From assembly GCA_900767025.1 (NCBI GenBank), contig CAAFXS010000010.1, positions 1-60,313 on the forward strand: a stretch of 60,313 nucleotides of DNA, in the 5' to 3' direction. This document shows, piece after piece, positions 18,331-26,292 of this stretch. Below the pieces are notes generated by a model. That model searched no databases. It was not told the origin of the DNA and saw nothing but the letters and a program-made list of their open reading frames with translations. The DNA comes from Clostridia bacterium. GTDB lineage: Bacteria > Bacillota > Clostridia > Oscillospirales > Acutalibacteraceae. Position 1 is the stretch's first letter. Every line of letters starts with the position of its first letter. The position numbers and the translations under genes were made by a program.

Positions 18331-19944
18331 ATGAAAAGATATTCAAGACTGACACCTCAGGGCAGCCGTGATTTGCTTTTTGAGGAATGTGACGACAGAA
18401 GAAGAGTGGAAGCCACACTCTCCGACCTGTTTAAAGAGAATAAATACCGAAAGGTTATGACACCCACCGTCGAGTTCTTCGATGTGTTTGAAAACGATAA
18501 TTTGGGTATTGAGGCTGAGGAAATGTATAAGCTCAGTGACAATCAGGGCAGAACAACCGTTCTTCGTCCCGATAACACTGCGCCTATCGCAAGGCTTGTT
18601 GCCACAAGGCTTTCCGACAGTGATTTCCCTGTAAGGCTTTACTACAATCAAAGCATTTTTGTCCGCAACAAGCAGCTTGCAGGCAGAACCGACGAAATTG
18701 AGCAAAGCGGTGTTGAGCTTATCGGCGACGGCAGTATGCAGGCTGATATTGAAGTAGTTTCAATGGCTAACGAGGCGCTTAAGCGCTGTGAGCTTCCCTC
18801 ATATAAAATTGAGCTTTGCCACGCAGGCTTTTTCAATTCAATTCTTGACAAATTAAATGTTACAACCTCCCAAAAGGCTGATATTTGCAGTTATATTGAG
18901 GGCAAGAATTATGCGGCGTTAAACGACTTGCTTGATAAAATAGGTAACAGCAGGGAAGCAGATGTTATCAAAAAGCTGCCAAGGCTTTTCGGCGGTGCCG
19001 ATGTTATTGACAAGGCAAAGTCACTTTATGATGATAAGGATGCTAACAAGGCACTTGACTATTTAAGACAGGTTTACGAGCAGCTTTGTGATTTGGGCTT
19101 TGGTGATGAAATACTCATTGACCTTGGTCTTGTTAACAGGAGTAATTATTATACAGGTGTAATTTTCCGTGGCTATGCACAGGGCAGTGGCGTAACAGTC
19201 CTTTCCGGCGGACGGTATGACAATCTTGTAGGTGAGTTCGGTATGGACGCACCGGCAATCGGCTTCGGTGTTGATGTTAACGCCCTTTGTGATGTTATGA
19301 GGGAGGAAATCAATATTGACCGTCCCTTGAGAATTGCACTTACTAAAGGCAGACTTGAAAAAGCATCGATGGCTCTTTTCAAAACCATGGGTCTTGACAC
19401 AACAGAGCTTGAAAACAAGGGCAGACGTCTTATTCTTCCTGTGGGTAATTACGAGGCGGTGCTTTCAAAGGCTCCCGATGTTATTACCTATGTTGAGCAC
19501 GGTGTTTGCGATATCGGCGTTGTGGGCAAGGATACTATTGCAGAGCACGGCAATTCCTTTTATGAGGTTATTGACCTTAATATAGGTAGGTGCCGTTTTG
19601 CTCTTGCCTGTCCAAAGGGCACTGATTTCTTCTCGGGATATAAGCGAAAGACCGTTGCCAGCAAATACCCAAAGGTTGCCAAGGAGTACTTTAAATCAAA
19701 GGGTATGGATGTGGATATTATCAAGATTGAGGGCAGTGTGGAGCTTGCTCCCTTGCTTGGTCTTGCCGACGGTATCGTTGATATTGTTGAAACAGGCTCA
19801 ACATTAAAGGAAAACGGTCTTGAAATCGTTGATGAAATAATGCCCATTTCTGCAAGGGTTATTGTGAATATGGCTTCAATGAAGCTTCGCAAGGATGAAA
19901 TTGAGGCGTTTCTCAACGATTTGGAATTAGCGTCTGAGGTTTAA
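18331..19944 (+). CDS. Fused ATP phosphoribosyltransferase: HisZ regulatory domain plus short-form HisG catalytic domain
   Basis: 537 residues. Residues 1 to about 328 are HisZ, a HisRS-like paralogue (RLTPQGSRDLLFEE, a class II core with LRPDNTAPIARLVATRL, and LSGGRYDNLVGEFG). From about 330, starting RPLRIALTKGRLEKAS, the protein is short-form HisG, with KAPDVITYVEHGVCDIGVVG, DIVETGSTLKENGL and the C-terminal MASMKLRK. In most bacteria with short HisG these are separate genes forming a hetero-octamer. It catalyses the first committed step of histidine synthesis, PRPP plus ATP. The ATG at 18331 has GGAG six bases upstream; three earlier in-frame ATGs lack this. Confidence 0.92.
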   Translation: MKRYSRLTPQGSRDLLFEECDDRRRVEATLSDLFKENKYRKVMTPTVEFFDVFENDNLGIEAEEMYKLSDNQGRTTVLRPDNTAPIARLVATRLSDSDFPVRLYYNQSIFVRNKQLAGRTDEIEQSGVELIGDGSMQADIEVVSMANEALKRCELPSYKIELCHAGFFNSILDKLNVTTSQKADICSYIEGKNYAALNDLLDKIGNSREADVIKKLPRLFGGADVIDKAKSLYDDKDANKALDYLRQVYEQLCDLGFGDEILIDLGLVNRSNYYTGVIFRGYAQGSGVTVLSGGRYDNLVGEFGMDAPAIGFGVDVNALCDVMREEINIDRPLRIALTKGRLEKASMALFKTMGLDTTELENKGRRLILPVGNYEAVLSKAPDVITYVEHGVCDIGVVGKDTIAEHGNSFYEVIDLNIGRCRFALACPKGTDFFSGYKRKTVASKYPKVAKEYFKSKGMDVDIIKIEGSVELAPLLGLADGIVDIVETGSTLKENGLEIVDEIMPISARVIVNMASMKLRKDEIEAFLNDLELASEV

Positions 19945-19955
19945 GAGGTTTGAAT

Positions 19956-21239
19956 ATGAATATTACAAAAGCTAACGGCAAGGCAGAATATGCCTTGATA
20001 GAAAATTTAAAAAAGCGTGCGGGTGAAACAGACCCGAAAATAGTTGAAATTGTTACCAATGTTATCAATGCGGTAAAAGAGCAGGGCGACGAGGCTGTCA
20101 GGGAATTTACCGTTCGTTTTGACGGTGCAGTTCCTAAAAAAACCGTTATTGAAAAGGAAGAGTTACAGCAGTATCTTGATATGGTTGACGGGGATTTCCG
20201 TCAGGCAATTATCAAAGCAAGGGATAATATATACGATTTTCATCTGCGTCAGGCACAACAGTCCTGGATGACCACCAAGGAAAACGGCGTTATAATGGGT
20301 CAGAGGGTCAGAGGTCTTAACAGAGTTGGAATCTATGTTCCCGGCGGTACTGCCGCTTATCCCTCATCTGTGCTTATGAACGCCGTTCCTGCCAAAATAG
20401 CAGGTGTTAAGGAAATAGTAATGGTTACTCCTCCCGGTAAGGACGGTGGTCCAAACCCGGATATTATGGCTGCTGCCGCAGTGGCAGGAGTTGACAGGGT
20501 GTTCCTTGTAGGCGGCGCACAGGCGGTTGCCGCACTTGCTTACGGTACTGAAAAAATACCGAAGGTTGATAAAATTGTGGGACCCGGAAATATTTTTGTT
20601 GCCACTGCCAAAAAACTGCTTTACGGCGTTGTTGATATTGATATGGTTGCAGGTCCGTCGGAGATACTTATTGTTGCCGACAAGTCTGCAAAGCCTGCAT
20701 TCCTTGCGGCTGATTTAATGAGCCAGGCAGAGCACGACAAGCTTGCCTCCGCTATTCTTCTTACAACATCAAGCGATATTGCCAGAGCAACTGCAAGGGA
20801 AATTGAAAAGCAGATTAAATATCTTGAAAGACAGGAAATTATTGAGGAGTCCCTTAATAATTTCGGTGAAATTATCGTGTGTGAAAATTTGGAGCAGGCT
20901 ATTGATTTTGCCAATGAGCTCGCACCCGAGCACCTTGAAATGTGCGTTGAAGAACCGCTTAAGTATATCGGAAAAATTGACAATGCAGGCTCTGTATTTT
21001 TGGGTAACTACTCTCCCGAGCCCTTGGGTGATTACTACGCAGGTCCAAACCATGTGCTACCCACCAGCGGAACGGCAAGGTTTTTCTCTCCGCTTTCCGT
21101 TGACAGCTTTATCAAAAAGAGTTCCTTTATCTATTACACCGAGGAGGAGCTTGCGATGGCAAAGGACGATATTGTTAAGCTTGCGGATACCGAGGGTCTG
21201 ACCGCTCACGCAAATTCAATTAAGGTTAGATTTGAATGA
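19956..21239 (+). CDS. hisD: Histidinol dehydrogenase
   Basis: 427 residues. It oxidises histidinol to histidine in two NAD-dependent steps, with zinc. Typical signatures are GLNRVGIYVPGGTAAYPSSV, KIVGPGNIFVATAKK, AGPSEILIVAD, LMSQAEHDK and the metal-site ELAPEHLEM near residue 320. Start chosen at ATG 19956, seven bases after AGAGG; the TTG at 19950 is less likely. The stop overlaps the next start by four bases. Confidence 0.96.
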   Translation: MNITKANGKAEYALIENLKKRAGETDPKIVEIVTNVINAVKEQGDEAVREFTVRFDGAVPKKTVIEKEELQQYLDMVDGDFRQAIIKARDNIYDFHLRQAQQSWMTTKENGVIMGQRVRGLNRVGIYVPGGTAAYPSSVLMNAVPAKIAGVKEIVMVTPPGKDGGPNPDIMAAAAVAGVDRVFLVGGAQAVAALAYGTEKIPKVDKIVGPGNIFVATAKKLLYGVVDIDMVAGPSEILIVADKSAKPAFLAADLMSQAEHDKLASAILLTTSSDIARATAREIEKQIKYLERQEIIEESLNNFGEIIVCENLEQAIDFANELAPEHLEMCVEEPLKYIGKIDNAGSVFLGNYSPEPLGDYYAGPNHVLPTSGTARFFSPLSVDSFIKKSSFIYYTEEELAMAKDDIVKLADTEGLTAHANSIKVRFE

Positions 21240-22123
21240 AAAATCTGAAAAAATATCTTTCTGTTTTTGCCGTTTTGGCAGTGATAACTGCAGTTGTTAT
21301 TTCTGCCTTCAGCGGCTTTACCGAAAATGATGATGAAGCCGTTTCTGTTAAAAATATCGGTGTAACCGTTCATTTTCTTGATGTGGGTCAGGGTGACAGT
21401 GAGTTTATTGAACTGCCTGAGGGCAAGTGTATGCTTATTGACGCCTCTACTGCAGAATACGGTGATGATATTGTAAGCACCGTTCAAGGTCTTGGTTATG
21501 ATAAAATTGATTATCTTGTTGCAACTCATCCCCACGCCGACCATATCGGCGGTATGGCGCAGGTGATAGAAAGCCTTGATATCGGTGAAATTTATATGCC
21601 TAAAGCGGTTTCCACCACAAAAACCTTTGAGAATTTGTTGGAAACAATTTCCCATAAGAATTTGCAAATTACAACAGCCACGGCAGGTAAGGTGATTTGT
21701 ACTTATAGCGATGTAACGGCAAAATTCCTTGCACCTGTCAGCGACAGCTACGACGAAACCAACGATTACTCTGCCGTTGTAAAAATAACCTACGGTGATA
21801 ATTCATTTTTGTTTATGGGTGATGCGGAAAAGCTATCAGAGGATGAAATGCTTGCAAATGACATTTATTCACTTGAGGCAGATGTGCTTAAGATAGGTCA
21901 CCACGGCAGCAGCTCGTCAACAGGTACGGCATTTTTGCAGGCGGTTAATCCGCAGTATGCCGTTATTTCCTGCGGTGAGGGTAATTCCTACGGTCATCCG
22001 CACAAGGAAACCGTTGATTTGCTCAATAGCTTTGAGGTTATAATTTTCCGTACCGATACAGACGGTAACATTACCGTAAGCTGTGACGGCAGCGGAGATT
22101 ATGATATTAACTGCGGAGGTTAA
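21236..22123 (+). CDS. Exported ComEC/Rec2-like metallo-beta-lactamase-fold hydrolase
   Basis: 295 residues. A hydrophobic N-terminal segment (about residues 8-28) looks like a signal peptide or anchor. The MBL core follows: VTVHFLDVGQGDSEFIELP, the metal motif THPHADHIGG near residue 100, LFMGDAE, and LKIGHHGSSSSTG. This is the domain found at the C-terminus of ComEC and in free-standing homologues, which may act on nucleic acids outside the membrane. There is no ComEC channel domain. It overlaps hisD by four bases and is followed directly by a DUF3006 gene, a pairing I recognise from other Clostridia. Its role within the histidine operon is unknown. Confidence 0.85.
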   Translation: MKNLKKYLSVFAVLAVITAVVISAFSGFTENDDEAVSVKNIGVTVHFLDVGQGDSEFIELPEGKCMLIDASTAEYGDDIVSTVQGLGYDKIDYLVATHPHADHIGGMAQVIESLDIGEIYMPKAVSTTKTFENLLETISHKNLQITTATAGKVICTYSDVTAKFLAPVSDSYDETNDYSAVVKITYGDNSFLFMGDAEKLSEDEMLANDIYSLEADVLKIGHHGSSSSTGTAFLQAVNPQYAVISCGEGNSYGHPHKETVDLLNSFEVIIFRTDTDGNITVSCDGSGDYDINCGG

Positions 22124-22124
22124 T

Positions 22125-22325
22125 ATGAACTGGATTGTTGACAGAATTGAAGAGGGTATTGCCCTTTGCGAAATAAATGAAAAGCTGATTATCGAGGTTC
22201 CTGTTACCGCTTTGCCTGAAGGAGTTAAGGAAGGCTCGGTTATAAATCTTTCCGTTGACAGCAATGAAACGGAGAAAAGAAAAGAAAAAATAAACAGCCT
22301 GATGAACAGTCTGTTTAAGGATTGA
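22125..22325 (+). CDS. DUF3006 family small protein
   Basis: 66 residues beginning MNWIVDRIEEGIALCEI, with the short beta-rich VDRIExxxAxxE start typical of DUF3006, an acidic-basic C-terminal helix, and no membrane segment. GGAGG five bases before ATG 22125 sets the start. Genes of this family commonly follow ComEC-like MBL hydrolases, as here (one base after that stop codon). Function is not known. Confidence 0.75.
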   Translation: MNWIVDRIEEGIALCEINEKLIIEVPVTALPEGVKEGSVINLSVDSNETEKRKEKINSLMNSLFKD

Positions 22326-22333
22326 GGTGCTTT

Positions 22334-22912
22334 ATGAGAATTGCCGAGATTGAAAGAAATACAAAGGAAACACAAATTTCAGTTAAGCTGAATTTAGACG
22401 GCGGCGATGTTGAAATCTCCACAGGTATAGGCTTTTTTGACCATATGCTTACTGCCTTTGCCGTTCACGGCGGCTTCGGTCTTACCGTTAAGGTCAGCGG
22501 TGATTTGGAGGTTGATACTCACCACACCGTTGAAGATACCGGCATTGCTCTGGGTATGGCGTTTAAAAAGGCGCTTAGCGATATGAGTGGAATTGTCCGC
22601 TACGGCTCCTTTGCCGTTCCTATGGACGAGGCACTTGCACAGTGTATTGTTGATATTTCAAACAGACCTTTTCTTGTTTTTAAGGCATCATTTGAACAGG
22701 AGCTTTGCGGTGATTACGAAACCTGTGTCACAGAGGAATTTTTCCGTGCCTTTGCAATGAATAGTTGTGTTACCCTGCATATTCTTGTGCCCTATGGCTC
22801 AAACGCTCACCACGAAATTGAGGCAATTTTCAAGGCAGTTGCCCACGCAATGAGTATTGCCGTGGCAAAAAATACCGACGGCTCTGTGCTTTCTACCAAA
22901 GGAGTATTGTAA
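22334..22912 (+). CDS. hisB: Imidazoleglycerol-phosphate dehydratase
   Basis: 192 residues, monofunctional type. It dehydrates imidazole glycerol phosphate in histidine synthesis and binds Mn through two His-rich motifs, both seen: DTHHTVEDTGIALG and AHHEIEAIFKAVAHA. GFFDHMLTAFAVHGGF near the N-terminus is also characteristic. ATG 22334 follows GAGGTG. No histidinol-phosphatase domain is fused, so that step must be encoded elsewhere. The stop overlaps hisA. Confidence 0.96.
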   Translation: MRIAEIERNTKETQISVKLNLDGGDVEISTGIGFFDHMLTAFAVHGGFGLTVKVSGDLEVDTHHTVEDTGIALGMAFKKALSDMSGIVRYGSFAVPMDEALAQCIVDISNRPFLVFKASFEQELCGDYETCVTEEFFRAFAMNSCVTLHILVPYGSNAHHEIEAIFKAVAHAMSIAVAKNTDGSVLSTKGVL

Positions 22913-23625
22913 TGATTATATTTCCTGCAATTGATATTATCGACGGCAAGCCTGTAAGGCTTTATAAGGGTGACTTTTCAACGGCACATCAGGTGGCGGC
23001 CGATGCTCTTGAAACGGCGGAAAGCTTTGTAAAAGCCGGTTGCTCCTGGATTCATATGGTTGATTTGGACGGCTCGCTGAAAAAAGAGCCTGTTAATTCA
23101 AAAACCTTTATTACCGTTGCAAAGGAAACACCCCTTAAGGTGGAGCTTGGCGGCGGTATCAGAACAATGAAGGATATTGATTTTTATATCAATAACGGTA
23201 TTCACAGAGTTATTTTAGGCTCTGTTGCGCTGAAAAATCCCGACCTTGTTAAAGAGGCGGTTAAGGAATTCGGCGAACGCATTGCAGTTGGAATTGACGC
23301 CAAAAACGGCTACGCCGCCGCAGAGGGCTGGACCCAGGGCAGTGATGTGCATTTCATTGACCTTGCAAGGCGAATGGAGGATGCAGGCGTTAAAACAATC
23401 ATCTATACCGACATCAGCAAGGACGGAACCCTGTCAGGTCCCAACCTTGAGCAGCTTACGGAGCTTAACGAGGCGGTGTCCTGCAATATAACCGCCAGCG
23501 GCGGAATTACGGATATTTCCGACATACTTGCCCTGCGTGATAAAGGGCTTTGCGGTGCAATCTGCGGTAAAAGCATATATAAAGAAACCCTTGATTTAAG
23601 GGAAGCGGTGGAGGTCTGCAAATGA
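22912..23625 (+). CDS. hisA: ProFAR isomerase
   Basis: 237 residues, a TIM barrel catalysing the Amadori isomerisation of ProFAR to PRFAR. Signatures: N-terminal PAIDIIDGKPVRLYKGDF with the catalytic Asp, LGGGIRTMKDIDFYI, the second catalytic Asp in YTDISKDGTLSGPN, and the phosphate loop ASGGITDISDI. It overlaps hisB upstream and hisI downstream. The paralogue hisF and its partner hisH are not in this window. Confidence 0.95.
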   Translation: MIIFPAIDIIDGKPVRLYKGDFSTAHQVAADALETAESFVKAGCSWIHMVDLDGSLKKEPVNSKTFITVAKETPLKVELGGGIRTMKDIDFYINNGIHRVILGSVALKNPDLVKEAVKEFGERIAVGIDAKNGYAAAEGWTQGSDVHFIDLARRMEDAGVKTIIYTDISKDGTLSGPNLEQLTELNEAVSCNITASGGITDISDILALRDKGLCGAICGKSIYKETLDLREAVEVCK

Positions 23626-23948
23626 TTGATGTTGAAAAATACTTTAAAAAAGCGGACCTGATACCTGCAATTATTCAGGAGGAGTCAACAGGCGAAGTGC
23701 TGATGCTTGCGTATATGAACAGGGAGTCAATGATAAAAACTCTTGAAACAGGCTACACCTGGTTTTGGTCACGGTCACGGCAGGAGCTTTGGAACAAGGG
23801 CGCAACCTCGGGTCATCTTCAAAAAATTGTTTCAATTCACGGTGACTGCGACGATGACACACTGCTTATTAAGGTTATTCAAACAGGCGCCGCCTGCCAC
23901 ACAGGCAACCATTCCTGTTTTTTTAACGAGATTAAAGGAGAATTCTAA
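23622..23948 (+). CDS. hisI: Phosphoribosyl-AMP cyclohydrolase
   Basis: 108 residues. It opens the adenine ring of PR-AMP. Zinc and magnesium motifs are visible: MLAYMNRESMIKTLETG, WFWSRSRQELWNKGATSGH, the DCDDDTLLIKV cluster and a Cys/His pair in GAACHTGNHSCF. The start codon overlaps hisA by four bases. HisE is encoded separately rather than fused. Confidence 0.95.
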   Translation: MIDVEKYFKKADLIPAIIQEESTGEVLMLAYMNRESMIKTLETGYTWFWSRSRQELWNKGATSGHLQKIVSIHGDCDDDTLLIKVIQTGAACHTGNHSCFFNEIKGEF

Positions 23949-24271
23949 TGGATTATATTAAAAATGAGTATCAAACAATCCTTGAAAGAAAGGCACAGCA
24001 GCAGGAGGGCTCCTATACCTGCTACCTTTTTGAACAGGGTATTGATAAGATACTGAAAAAGGTCGGCGAGGAATGTACCGAAATGGTAATCGCCGCAAAG
24101 AATAACGATAAGGAAGAAACTGTTTATGAAATAACAGACCTTATTTACCATACTCTTGTAATGATGGCTAATCAGGGTATTACCCCGGAGGATATTGAAG
24201 CCGAGCTTCATAAACGAGCCGAAAAAGCCGGTAATCTCAAGAAATTTCATGTAGTGGATAAGAATACATAA
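23948..24271 (+). CDS. hisE: Phosphoribosyl-ATP pyrophosphatase
   Basis: 107 residues, an all-alpha MazG-like enzyme removing pyrophosphate from PR-ATP. The EEYQTILERK start region, KKVGEECTEMVIAAKN with its acidic metal ligands, and EITDLIYHTLVMM are typical. It begins one base inside the hisI stop (overlap at A) and ends one base into recJ, so it bridges the histidine and recJ-relA blocks in one apparent transcript. Confidence 0.93.
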   Translation: MDYIKNEYQTILERKAQQQEGSYTCYLFEQGIDKILKKVGEECTEMVIAAKNNDKEETVYEITDLIYHTLVMMANQGITPEDIEAELHKRAEKAGNLKKFHVVDKNT

Positions 24272-26292
24272 TGCCTTACAAAAAGTGGATTGTTGCCGAT
24301 GCAGACAAGGAAAAAGCATCGGTTTTAAGCGAAAAACTGAATATTGACCCACTTATTGCATTTCTTCTTGTGTCAAGAGGGATAGATGATGAGCTTACTG
24401 CGTCGGCTTTCCTTTTCGGCAATAATGCTTATTCGTCTCCTTATTCATTTAAGGATATGGATAAAGCTGTCGAAAGGATTAATAAAGCCCTTGATTGCAG
24501 TGAGCGTATTTGTGTTTACGGCGATTATGACTGCGACGGTGTTACCGCCACAGCAATTTTGTATTCCGTTTTGGAAAGCCTGGGCGCCGATGTTATTTAC
24601 TACATACCAAACCGGCTGACAGAGGGCTACGGTATGAACAACACCGCAATTGACACGCTGAAAGCAAAGGGTACTGATTTGATTATTACGGTTGATAACG
24701 GTATTTCTTCCGTTGAAACCGCTGAATATATTTATTCTCTGGGTATGGAGCTTGTTATTACCGACCATCATCAGATAGGTGATATATTACCCAGGGCCGA
24801 GGCTGTGGTTAATCCTCACAGGGCGGAAAATGATTTGCGTTTTCGTGATTTCGCAGGTGTGGGCATTGCCTTTAAGCTTGCCTGTGCACTTTATGACGGT
24901 GAGGTTCGGGAGCTTATTGAGCAGTACGCCGACCTTGTGGCAATAGGAACAATAGGCGATGTTGTTTCATTAAGGAACGAAAACAGAGAGCTTGTTAAAG
25001 AGGGCCTTCGTTTAATTAACGAGAATACAAGAATAGGTCTTATGGCACTGAAAAATGCCGCAGGCAGCAGTGAAGACGGAATGACTGCGTCAGATATTGC
25101 CTTTCAGATTTGTCCCCGTATCAACGCCGCAGGCAGAATGGACGATGCCTGCAAAGCACTGGAGCTTTTAATTTGCGATGATTACGAGGACGCAGTTTTC
25201 AGGGCACAGCAGCTTAATACCGAAAATGCCCACAGGCACGAGGTCGAAACAAATATTCTCAATGATATAAATGACAAGCTTATGCAATGCCCTTCTCTGA
25301 CCGATAGCAAGGTTATTGTAATTGACGGAAATAATTATCATAAGGGCGTTATAGGAATTGTTGCATCTCATATCGTATCTCAATACGGCAAGCCTGCCAT
25401 AGTTTTCAGTGTTGATGAAAACGGCGAGGCAACAGGCTCTGCAAGAAGCGTGGACGGCTTTGATATTTTTGATGCAATTTCACATTGCAGTGAGGCCTTG
25501 ACCCATTATGGCGGTCATCCTCTTGCGGCAGGCTTAGGCATAATGGCAGAAAATATTGACGCTTTCAGAAAGCAGATTAACGATTACGCAATGGAAAAAT
25601 ACCCTGTAATGCCTGCCGACAGTATAAAAATTGACTGCAAGCTTTCACCCTTTTATCTTGAAGTTGATTTGGTTGATAATCTTAAAGCTCTTGAGCCCTG
25701 CGGAGCAGATAACACCCAGCCTGTTTTCTGCCTGTCCAAGATGTATCTTGACTCCGTTACCCCTATGGGTGACGGTAAGCACATTAGATTGCAGGTGTCC
25801 AAAAAGGGTAAGAGCTTTCGTATAGTTAAGTTTAAAACAACGGCACAGGAGTTGCCATATAAGCCCGGAGATTTAATTGATATTGCCGTTTCTCTTTCAA
25901 AGAGCTTTTTCAAGGGGAAGTATTATCTTTCAATTCGTGCCGTGGATATCCGCAAAAACGGCATTGACAGTGATAAGTTCTTTTTTGAAAAATCCGATTA
26001 CGAGCTTTTCAAGCTTGGCGGGAAAAATAAAACAGATATATACCCAAGCCGCGATGTGTGCGCTTTGATTTACAAATTCTTAAAGCAGAATAACGGCTGG
26101 GCTTACAGCATAGAGGATTTATATTTTGCACTTGAACAGAGTGTTACCTACGGTCAGCTTTGCTTTGCACTTGATGCCTTTGAGGAATGCGGTTTAGTTG
26201 ACTGCACAAATAATATTGAAATGAAAAAAGTCAGCGGCAAAGCTGATTTGGAAAATACAAATATTCTCAAAACCCTGAAGGGAAGGATTTAA
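24271..26292 (+). CDS. recJ: Single-stranded-DNA-specific exonuclease RecJ
   Basis: 673 residues. A 5'-3' ssDNA exonuclease of the DHH family used in recombination and repair. Core motifs: YGDYDCDGVTATA near residue 82, ITDHHQIGDILP near 163, GIGTIGDVVSLRNEN-like segment, the DHHA1 motif YGGHPLAAGLGI near 413, then an OB fold and a C-terminal extension. The window gene starts one base within hisE and is followed immediately by relA, the usual Firmicutes order. Confidence 0.93.
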   Translation: MPYKKWIVADADKEKASVLSEKLNIDPLIAFLLVSRGIDDELTASAFLFGNNAYSSPYSFKDMDKAVERINKALDCSERICVYGDYDCDGVTATAILYSVLESLGADVIYYIPNRLTEGYGMNNTAIDTLKAKGTDLIITVDNGISSVETAEYIYSLGMELVITDHHQIGDILPRAEAVVNPHRAENDLRFRDFAGVGIAFKLACALYDGEVRELIEQYADLVAIGTIGDVVSLRNENRELVKEGLRLINENTRIGLMALKNAAGSSEDGMTASDIAFQICPRINAAGRMDDACKALELLICDDYEDAVFRAQQLNTENAHRHEVETNILNDINDKLMQCPSLTDSKVIVIDGNNYHKGVIGIVASHIVSQYGKPAIVFSVDENGEATGSARSVDGFDIFDAISHCSEALTHYGGHPLAAGLGIMAENIDAFRKQINDYAMEKYPVMPADSIKIDCKLSPFYLEVDLVDNLKALEPCGADNTQPVFCLSKMYLDSVTPMGDGKHIRLQVSKKGKSFRIVKFKTTAQELPYKPGDLIDIAVSLSKSFFKGKYYLSIRAVDIRKNGIDSDKFFFEKSDYELFKLGGKNKTDIYPSRDVCALIYKFLKQNNGWAYSIEDLYFALEQSVTYGQLCFALDAFEECGLVDCTNNIEMKKVSGKADLENTNILKTLKGRI

